DNA from: an uncultured Legionella sp.
Lineage (GTDB): Bacteria; Pseudomonadota; Gammaproteobacteria; Legionellales; Legionellaceae
Direction of reading: 5' to 3'
Length of the DNA stretch: 11,424 bases
Assembly: GCA_903885895.1 (NCBI GenBank)
Contig: CAISKC010000310.1
Span: 1 to 11,424 of the forward strand
The stretch's first letter is position 1, and each line of letters begins with the position of its first letter. Positions 6,209 through 11,424 of the stretch are shown here, piece after piece. Position numbers and translations under genes: made by a program. The notes beneath the pieces were generated by a model, which had not been told where the DNA came from, ran no database searches, and saw nothing but the letters and a program-made list of their open reading frames with translations.

Positions 6209-8005
6209 ATGGCTTTATCGCACACAGTATTACAAGAATTGCAAAATCTCCAGTTATATTATAAAAGTTTGTATTTTTTACGTTGGTTCATCCCGTCTTC
6301 GATAAAAACGCAGTTAAGAACATTAGAAACTTTAAATATGGATGCTGGAAACGAGCATCAGATAAAACGGATACTCGGATTATTATGCGGATCTTTTTTT
6401 CGGCCAAATTGGTACGCACGGATTATCCTGTATTGGTTCTCCGGCCTGAGTCGCTTTGCGCGTGGCGAATTGATGCAGCAAGCCAGAAAATTAGAGAGTG
6501 ATGATTTATTTTCTCAAGATAATCTTGCGTTTATATCAGGCTATGATCCCTTGATCATGGGAGTAGAGGGGTTGCAATTATTGAAAGCAACGGGTGTGAA
6601 TAACCCAAATGAAAAATATGAAAGAGTTGCACAAATGATAGAAGTGAAGCAACTTGGATTAGCATCAACCGTGAGCGCTGCGTTTTATAAAGCGATTGCT
6701 GAGCAAGCTGTGGTGAGAAATTATGCAGCAGCGATCAAGGTGATGAATACGAATGTGAAATGTAATCCTTATATTAGAACATTAGTATCTGCCTGTAATT
6801 ATATGGACTATGCACGATCTATCGTTATCTTCGCACAGGAGAAATTGTTGCCGGAAGAGGAGAATAAGGTTGGCGCTTCACGGAAGCAACATGACAATGC
6901 GCAGACTCAATTTAAACAGACTATTGTGAGGGAGCTTGAGACACAGCCATTTCCTTTGGCATTAGCCTCTGCTGTCTTGGAACTGAAAAATAATGATCAA
7001 CTTGAATCATGCATGTTTGAGCAAGTAAAAAATAGTGCAGTGCCAGTGGACCTGGCGAGATTGATCAAGTTTTTTGCGGGTCACTTAGACCAACAAATCT
7101 TGGGTAGACTTGAGCAACATCGGAAAAATCTGGCAATCATTGCTCGATCTCCAAATATAAGGCTAGAGACTGAGAAAAAATTAGATTTGGATTATTGTCA
7201 AAACTTGGTCAATTTACTGGTAGGCGTAGGAGGGGTAACGCAGTCTGCCCTGTTGATAGTGATGTATGATCATTGTTACGCAGAGATGACGCTTGAACAG
7301 AGACCTTTATTTGTGCAGTCATTAAGCGAATTCGGTGTTACAGATGCATTAATCGGCGATTGTGGACAAGCGTACGCAGATTTTTTAATGCCACATATAA
7401 ATAATTCAGATTTTTTTGTTTATATGGCGATGTGCACTGTGCTCGCAAAACAAGCTGAGTTGGTAACCATGGATAATAGGGAAGCTATTTTCAGTACTAT
7501 ACTAAAATGTGTGAGACCTAAGGAATTATTAGCACGACTTAAAAGACTACACGGTGAGTTATCTATCGGTTTTTTGCAAGCTTTGGTCGCACAAATTAAC
7601 CCTCCTCCGGTAAAAATCAAAATTCATACACCTAGCGCATCATCAGATGATACGGCCTCTGTTTCGAGTGATAGTCCGGTTTGTGGACTTAGACAGCGTA
7701 AACCCGTAAATGGCAAAATAGGGACTCCACAGAGTGCTTATGCGAGCTCTGATGCTGATTTGGAGCAGAGCGTGGATCGCAAGGTTATTTATGCGAGCTC
7801 TGATGCAGATTTGGAGGGAGGTGGTATGGTTCCTGAAGAACGGAATGCTTCACCAAAAGCTGCAACGGAAGGAAATGGTTTGGGTAGTGTATTGGGTAGC
7901 GTAGTTGGTGGCGTAGGAGGTTTTGTATGGTATCTAATATGGGGGGCGCCTGCGCCAGCGCCTGATGGGTCTGTTTTAGAGCAAAAAGCGGCGAAAAACA
8001 AATAG
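6209..8005 (+). CDS. Large protein of unknown function, candidate secreted effector
   Basis: A 598-residue protein I do not recognise. The ATG at 6209 is chosen because GGGGA lies at 6196-6200, eight bases upstream; a TTG at 6194 in the same frame has no such site. Residues 1 to about 465 are predicted mostly helical, with an aromatic-rich N-terminus (LQLYYKSLYFLRWFIPSS) and no signal peptide. From about 470 the protein is low-complexity and Ser/Asp-rich, and holds two copies of YASSDADLE (511-519, 528-536) and a looser SASSDDTAS. Residues 557-579 form a glycine-spaced hydrophobic segment (GLGSVLGSVVGGVGGFVWYL), then an APAPAP linker and a Lys-rich end. Large helical proteins with disordered acidic tails and a terminal glycine zipper are common among effectors of intracellular Legionellales. 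No enzyme motif is visible, so function is unassigned. The gene stands alone, divergent from the glycosyltransferase unit and followed by palindromic repeats. Confidence 0.85.
   Translation: MALSHTVLQELQNLQLYYKSLYFLRWFIPSSIKTQLRTLETLNMDAGNEHQIKRILGLLCGSFFRPNWYARIILYWFSGLSRFARGELMQQARKLESDDLFSQDNLAFISGYDPLIMGVEGLQLLKATGVNNPNEKYERVAQMIEVKQLGLASTVSAAFYKAIAEQAVVRNYAAAIKVMNTNVKCNPYIRTLVSACNYMDYARSIVIFAQEKLLPEEENKVGASRKQHDNAQTQFKQTIVRELETQPFPLALASAVLELKNNDQLESCMFEQVKNSAVPVDLARLIKFFAGHLDQQILGRLEQHRKNLAIIARSPNIRLETEKKLDLDYCQNLVNLLVGVGGVTQSALLIVMYDHCYAEMTLEQRPLFVQSLSEFGVTDALIGDCGQAYADFLMPHINNSDFFVYMAMCTVLAKQAELVTMDNREAIFSTILKCVRPKELLARLKRLHGELSIGFLQALVAQINPPPVKIKIHTPSASSDDTASVSSDSPVCGLRQRKPVNGKIGTPQSAYASSDADLEQSVDRKVIYASSDADLEGGGMVPEERNASPKAATEGNGLGSVLGSVVGGVGGFVWYLIWGAPAPAPDGSVLEQKAAKNK
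7739..7816 (+). repeat. Two 27-base direct repeats, 51-base period, inside the 598-residue protein gene
   Basis: Copies at 7739-7765 and 7790-7816 differ at one base (GATGCTGAT versus GATGCAGAT) and both encode YASSDADLE; the 51-base period keeps the frame. The high DNA identity suggests a recent duplication. A degenerate relative (ASSDD) lies upstream at about 7636-7650. Confidence 0.8.
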
Positions 8006-8030
8006 ATCATAGACGTTAAGATCTGAGTGT

Positions 8031-8194
8031 AATGGCGTAAAGTTAAAGAGTATTTCATTAAATATGGCATCGAGCCGTTCGTGCTGAGGAGGCGTTTACG
8101 CCGTCTCAAAGCATTGGCATCAAAGCTTCGAGACGAGGCTAGCGCCTCTCCTCAGCCCGAACGGAATAGTATTTAGCTTTAACTTAACGCTATT
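8031..8194. repeat. Nested palindromic element (three stacked inverted repeats)
   Basis: Three arm pairs share one centre. The outer pair is 8031-8048 with 8177-8194 (16 of 18 matching). The middle pair is 8075-8094 with 8143-8164 (about 19 matching bases, one mismatch and a two-base bulge; core GCTGAGGAG/CTCCTCAGC). The inner pair is 8102-8112 with 8125-8135 (10 of 11) around a 12-base loop. TGAGTG occurs just outside both ends (8024-8029 and 8200-8205), a possible target duplication. There is no open reading frame for a transposase. It fits a MITE or large REP/RPE-like palindrome, and could also act as a barrier to read-through between the convergent genes, though no T-run follows. Confidence 0.7.
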
Positions 8195-8205
8195 GGGTTT
8201 GAGTG

Positions 8206-8261
8206 CTCCCCGTCATGCCACCCCTCAATCAAGATCGATCTCTAGCTGGGATGACGGGGAG
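8206..8261. repeat. Second inverted repeat, overlapping the glpD 3' end
   Basis: Arms 8206-8220 (CTCCCCGTCATGCCA) and 8247-8261 (TGGGATGACGGGGAG) pair at 14 of 15 positions around a 26-base loop that itself contains the palindrome AGATCGATCT (8232-8241). The right arm and loop encode the last residues of glpD, and the stop codon sits in the loop. No T-run follows on either strand, so it is not a classical terminator. The GTCAT/ATGAC arm core resembles dispersed repeats common in host-associated bacteria. Confidence 0.65.
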
Positions 8262-9727
8262 ATATCCAAATACGCTTCCAATGCAACACGATCTTGATTA
8301 GACATGGTTAATCCTAATTGTGTTCTGCGCCATAATATGTCTTCTGCTGTTTGTGCCCATTCGGTTTGACGCAAAAAATTCACTTCTTTTTGCCGGAGAA
8401 TCGGCCCGAACGCTTGGCCCAAATCTGTGAGTTGTTTGCAATCTTGGAGTAATAATTCGGTTCTGGTGCCATAGGTATTGAGATAATGGTGTAATATCTC
8501 TCGGTCTAGCCATGTGTAGTATTTTTGAGCATGTCTTATATAATCTGAATAAGCTTGATTGAGCCATGCCCCACCAGGCATCGGGGTAACATCTGTGGTA
8601 GTGGGCGGTAAGTCTGGAAAAATAGATCGTAAACTATCTAATACTTGTGTAGCTAGGCGTCGGTACGTGGTCAGTTTACCACTAATGATACTGATGATGG
8701 GTAAGGGTTGATGCTGTATCTCAAAAGAAAAATCACGACTTAATTGAGTTGGAGAGGTATTTGATTGTGCTGGTAAGGCACGTATGCCAGACCAAGTGGC
8801 CGTGATGTCTGTGATGGTATGTTGGAAATAGGTATGAATAATCTGTTTAAAATACTGAATTTCTTCTGGGGTAATACAGGGTGGCTGATTGGGATCGGCT
8901 ACCAAGACATCTGTAGTGCCTATGAGTGTTTGACCCTGGTAGGGCATCACAAAGACGATGCGTTGATCCGGGGCTTGGAGTAAATAGGCATGCTGACCAG
9001 CATAAAATGCTGGTACCACAATATGACTCCCTTTGACGTATGTGATGTTGTGTTGCAGCGGATGCTGACATGCTGTGGCAACCTGAGTCACCCAGGGTCC
9101 AGCGGCATTGATGATGACCTTCGCAAAAACGTGCTGTGCTTGACCTTGTTTGGGTTGGAGCGTGATCTGCCATGTCCCATCCTCTTGTGCTTGCGCGTGT
9201 GTAAAGCGTGTGTGTGGCAGAATGGTGGCGCCATGGGCTTGTGCTTGTAATGCGGCGTGGATGGTCAAACGTGCATCATGCGTTTGTGCATCATAAAATA
9301 AAAATCCTTTATTCATCTCTGTAGCCAAGGGCGAAAAATAATGGGGATTGTTTGGTCTGGAAAGGGTTTTGCAATGGGGTAACGGGTTGCTGAGACTCAA
9401 ATGATCATATAAAAATAGGCCGCACCGCAAGAGCCAGGCTGGACGTAAACCAAGACGATAAGGAAGGACGAACGCAAGAGGATGGATCAGATGCGGTGCA
9501 ATATGCATTAAAATACGTTGTTCTTCTAGCGCTTGGTGCACCAAGCGAAACTGGTACTGTTCTAAATAGCGCAAGCCACCATGAATGAGTTTGCTACTTT
9601 GAGAGGAGGTGTGTGCTGCCAAATCGTCTTGCTCACAGAGTAGAACCGATAGGCCGCGCATGGCTGCATCTGCGGCGCATCCACAACCGTTGATGCCGCC
9701 GCCAATGACCACGATGTCATATAACAT
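8225..9727 (-). CDS. glpD: GlpD, aerobic glycerol-3-phosphate dehydrogenase
   Basis: GlpD is a peripheral inner-membrane FAD enzyme that oxidises sn-glycerol-3-phosphate to dihydroxyacetone phosphate and reduces quinone. The protein has 500 residues (E. coli 501). The N-terminal Rossmann motif IGGGINGCG (8-16) binds FAD; further signatures are SSKLIHGGLRYLE, NAAGPWV, VKGSHIVVP, GTTDV and SGKLTTYRRLA, and the C-terminal cap domain includes DILWRRTQLGL. An open frame reaches a TTG at 9769, but the ATG at 9727 places the FAD motif as in E. coli and has GGAG 12 bases upstream. The start overlaps the gltA end by 11 bases, so the two are probably coupled. The last dozen residues (ISPSSQLEIDLD) are encoded by an inverted repeat. 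Context suggests host-derived glycerol-3-phosphate feeding respiration and the TCA cycle, which is inference. Confidence 0.95.
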   Translation of the reverse strand: MLYDIVVIGGGINGCGCAADAAMRGLSVLLCEQDDLAAHTSSQSSKLIHGGLRYLEQYQFRLVHQALEEQRILMHIAPHLIHPLAFVLPYRLGLRPAWLLRCGLFLYDHLSLSNPLPHCKTLSRPNNPHYFSPLATEMNKGFLFYDAQTHDARLTIHAALQAQAHGATILPHTRFTHAQAQEDGTWQITLQPKQGQAQHVFAKVIINAAGPWVTQVATACQHPLQHNITYVKGSHIVVPAFYAGQHAYLLQAPDQRIVFVMPYQGQTLIGTTDVLVADPNQPPCITPEEIQYFKQIIHTYFQHTITDITATWSGIRALPAQSNTSPTQLSRDFSFEIQHQPLPIISIISGKLTTYRRLATQVLDSLRSIFPDLPPTTTDVTPMPGGAWLNQAYSDYIRHAQKYYTWLDREILHHYLNTYGTRTELLLQDCKQLTDLGQAFGPILRQKEVNFLRQTEWAQTAEDILWRRTQLGLTMSNQDRVALEAYLDISPSSQLEIDLD

Positions 9728-10985
9728 CGCGTTGTTTTTCTCCGGTATAAAATTGTCTTGGGCGTCCAATTTTGGCAGAGCCCGCCGTCATTTCCATCCA
9801 ATGCGACATCCAGCCTACGGTTCTTGCTAAAGCAAAGATCACGGTGAACATATTGGTGGGGATCCCGATGGCGCTTAAAGTTAATCCTGAGTAAAAATCC
9901 ACATTGGGGTAAAGTTTTTTCTCAATGAAGTAATCATCTTCTAGCGCAATGCGTTCCAATTCCATAGCAAGTTTGAACAGCGGCTCATCTTTGGCTCCGA
10001 CAGCATTTAAGACGTCATGGCAAGTTTGACGCATGACTTTCGCGCGTGGGTCATAACTTTTATAGACGCGATGTCCAAAGCCCATCAAGCGGAAGGTATC
10101 ATTTTTATCTTTGGCGCGCTTGATGTACTCATTGATTTTGCTGATATCACCAATTTCTTTGAGCATATTTAAACACGCTTCGTTAGCACCGCCATGCGCA
10201 GGTCCCCATAAAGCCCCAATGCCAGCAGAAATACAAGCAAAGGGATTGGCACCGGTCGAGCCTGCTAAACGCACGGTTGAAGTGGAGGCATTTTGTTCGT
10301 GGTCAGCATGTAAAATGAAGATGGTATCCATGGCTTTAACTAGTATGGGATTCGGGACCGTACTTTCCGTAGGGGTGCCGAACATCATATGTAAAAAGTT
10401 TTCGGTATAAGACATTTTGTTTTGGGGGTACATATAAGGCATACCGATAGAGTATTTATAACTCATGGCAGCCAGCGTGGGCATTTTAGCGATTAAACGA
10501 ATCGCCGAAGTATAGCGATCACGTTGGTCGGTGAGATCCATAGAGTCATGATAAAACGCGGACAAAGCACCAACGATACCGACCATGATTGCCATGGGAT
10601 GTGCATCCCGGCGAAATCCATTCAAAAATTGATACATTTGTTGATGTACCATTGTATGATTATTCACGAGTAGGCGAAAAGCGGTTTGCTCTGATTTATC
10701 AGGTAGTTCGCCATTGAGAAGGAGATAACAGATATCTAAAAACGTTTTTTTCTCGGCCAATTGTTCAATGGGATAACCGCGATATAGCAGGATTCCCTTA
10801 TCTCCATCGATATAAGTAATTTTTGATTCACAAGCTGCCGTGGACATGAAGCCGGGATCGTAGGTATACACCTCTTCGCTTATTTTGCCAATATCTATCA
10901 CATCATTACCTAAAGTTGGATGATAAAGGGGAAGTTCAATCGTTTCGTGTCCTGGAATCGTTAATGTGGCAAACTCGGGTTTCAT
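9717..10985 (-). CDS. gltA: GltA, type II citrate synthase
   Basis: Citrate synthase condenses acetyl-CoA and oxaloacetate to start the TCA cycle. The protein has 422 residues (E. coli 427) with the N-terminal beta domain of NADH-inhibited gram-negative enzymes. Catalytic residues are all present: H264 in GPAHGGANEA, H305 in GFGHRVYK and D363 in NVDFYSG; HADHEQNASTS precedes them, and KIGRPRQFYTG ends the protein. The ATG at 10985 is preferred to one 11 codons earlier because AAGGA (10992-10996) is six bases upstream of it and the opening MKPEFATL fits the family. glpD overlaps its last 11 bases. gltA is divergent from gyrA; no convincing promoter could be fixed, with TTGAAG near 11050 the best -35 candidate. 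A perfect 12-base palindrome (10996-11007) touches the ribosome site. Confidence 0.96.
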   Translation of the reverse strand: MKPEFATLTIPGHETIELPLYHPTLGNDVIDIGKISEEVYTYDPGFMSTAACESKITYIDGDKGILLYRGYPIEQLAEKKTFLDICYLLLNGELPDKSEQTAFRLLVNNHTMVHQQMYQFLNGFRRDAHPMAIMVGIVGALSAFYHDSMDLTDQRDRYTSAIRLIAKMPTLAAMSYKYSIGMPYMYPQNKMSYTENFLHMMFGTPTESTVPNPILVKAMDTIFILHADHEQNASTSTVRLAGSTGANPFACISAGIGALWGPAHGGANEACLNMLKEIGDISKINEYIKRAKDKNDTFRLMGFGHRVYKSYDPRAKVMRQTCHDVLNAVGAKDEPLFKLAMELERIALEDDYFIEKKLYPNVDFYSGLTLSAIGIPTNMFTVIFALARTVGWMSHWMEMTAGSAKIGRPRQFYTGEKQRDVI

Positions 10986-10995
10986 AGGGGATCCT

Positions 10996-11007
10996 TGCTT
11001 TAAAGCA
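10996..11007. promoter_or_regulatory. 12-base perfect palindrome next to the gltA ribosome site
   Basis: TGCTTTAAAGCA is its own reverse complement and begins at the last base of the gltA AAGGA site. It could be a small operator or chance in AT-rich DNA. No known regulator is recognised. Confidence 0.25.
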
Positions 11008-11076
11008 TTAAATGACAATATTACATAAATTTACTAGTTGAATCTACTTCAAAACACAACATCATCTGTCCTCTTA

Positions 11077-11105
11077 TTGGGAGATATGGTACACTTTATC
11101 ATAAA
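11077..11105 (+). promoter_or_regulatory. Possible gyrA promoter
   Basis: TTGGGA at 11077-11082 is followed after 17 bases by CATAAA (11100-11105), or after 14 by the better -10 TATCAT (11097-11102). The leader to the gyrA ATG would be about 35-40 bases. The alternatives cannot be separated by eye. Confidence 0.3.
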
Positions 11106-11146
11106 ATGTTTATGCAAGATCTCAGTTTTAAGAGGCAGAATCAAGA

Positions 11147-11424
11147 ATGGTTTATTCAGCAAAAGAAATTATACCGGTCAATATTGAAGATGAGTTAAAA
11201 CAATCTTACTTAGATTATGCGATGAGCGTCATCGTCGGTCGTGCTTTGCCGGATGTACGCGATGGTTTGAAACCTGTACATCGACGCGTGTTGTTCGCGA
11301 TGAGTGAATTGGGCAATGACTGGTCTAAACCTTACAAAAAATCCGCTCGTGTAGTCGGTGATGTGATCGGTAAATATCATCCGCATGGTGATACGGCTGT
11401 CTATGACACCATCGTACGTATGGC
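11147..11424 (+). CDS. gyrA: GyrA, DNA gyrase subunit A (N-terminal part; runs off the window)
   Basis: GyrA is the cleavage/religation subunit of DNA gyrase, which introduces negative supercoils. The 92 complete residues visible match the start of the family: the N-terminal arm EIIPVNIEDELKQSYLDYAM, then SVIVGRALPDVRDGLKPVHRR, KKSARVVGDVIGKYHPHGD and AVYDTIVRMA. The quinolone-resistance region is included, with T83 and D87 in E. coli numbering. Thr at 83 is the wild type in Legionella and Pseudomonas, so it does not by itself indicate resistance. The catalytic Tyr122 lies beyond the window. AGAGG at 11131-11135 is 11 bases before the ATG, slightly long. The gene is divergent from gltA across a 161-base intergenic region (10986-11146). 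Confidence 0.97.
   Translation, partial: MVYSAKEIIPVNIEDELKQSYLDYAMSVIVGRALPDVRDGLKPVHRRVLFAMSELGNDWSKPYKKSARVVGDVIGKYHPHGDTAVYDTIVRM

Noticed and set aside
6010..6225. Minus-strand open frame of 71 codons in the divergent intergenic region
   Set aside because: It covers the promoters of both divergent genes, has low-complexity AT-driven composition and no ribosome site.
7789..8109. Minus-strand open frame of 106 codons antisense to the end of the 598-residue protein gene
   Set aside because: It mirrors the Gly/Ala-rich tail as Pro/Thr-rich sequence and runs into the palindromic element; it is a shadow of the real gene.
9727..9769. TTG at 9769 as the glpD start
   Set aside because: It adds 14 residues absent from the family and extends the overlap with gltA to 53 bases; the ATG at 9727 has GGAG upstream and fits E. 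coli GlpD.
11393..11395. GyrA Thr83 as a quinolone-resistance substitution
   Set aside because: Thr is the natural residue at this position in Legionella and Pseudomonas, so it is not evidence of resistance.
1..11424. tRNA genes, CRISPR arrays, transposases or phage genes
   Set aside because: No cloverleaf sequences, spaced repeats of CRISPR type, or transposase/integrase motifs were seen on either strand.

Overview
The window looks like chromosome of a gammaproteobacterium, most likely a host-associated member of the Legionellales or a relative. The basis is moderate-to-low GC, a separate gspL-gspM pair like the lspLM locus of Legionella, typical gamma housekeeping genes (dsbB, ppiB, tsaC, priC-like, glpD, gltA, gyrA), a natural Thr at GyrA position 83, and one large unrecognised protein with features of a secreted effector. 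This placement is inference; no rRNA or other marker is present.

Layout, left to right. Bases 1 to about 100 are strikingly GC-rich and do not belong with the rest. Read on the minus strand they encode what looks like the C-terminus of a eukaryotic ubiquitin-specific protease, so the left end is probably a host/bacterium chimera that cuts off gspL. From there to 832 are the gspL tail and complete gspM (type II secretion inner-membrane platform). Next come dsbB with its own promoter and a hairpin terminator, then a tightly overlapping tgt-ppiB-tsaC operon joining two tRNA-modification enzymes with a cyclophilin, then a priC-like gene. From 4324 to 5998, on the minus strand, lie a PMT/ArnT-type membrane glycosyltransferase and a small acidic gene upstream of it. 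Divergent from these, 6209-8005 encodes a 598-residue protein of unknown function with C-terminal acidic repeats and a glycine-zipper hydrophobic segment. The 219 bases after it are almost entirely two palindromic elements, the second of which runs into the 3' end of glpD. On the minus strand gltA and glpD overlap by 11 bases. The right end is the start of gyrA, divergent from gltA.

The most interesting biology is the Tgt. Its catalytic and zinc residues are intact, but the loop that reads the preQ1 aminomethyl group in the usual bacterial enzyme is changed (L231, V233 and E235 in Zymomonas numbering become E, I and F). This loosely resembles the chlamydial Tgt, which has been reported to use queuine, so this could be a queuine-salvage enzyme of an intracellular bacterium. 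The 598-residue protein and the nested palindromes are the other points that known families do not explain.
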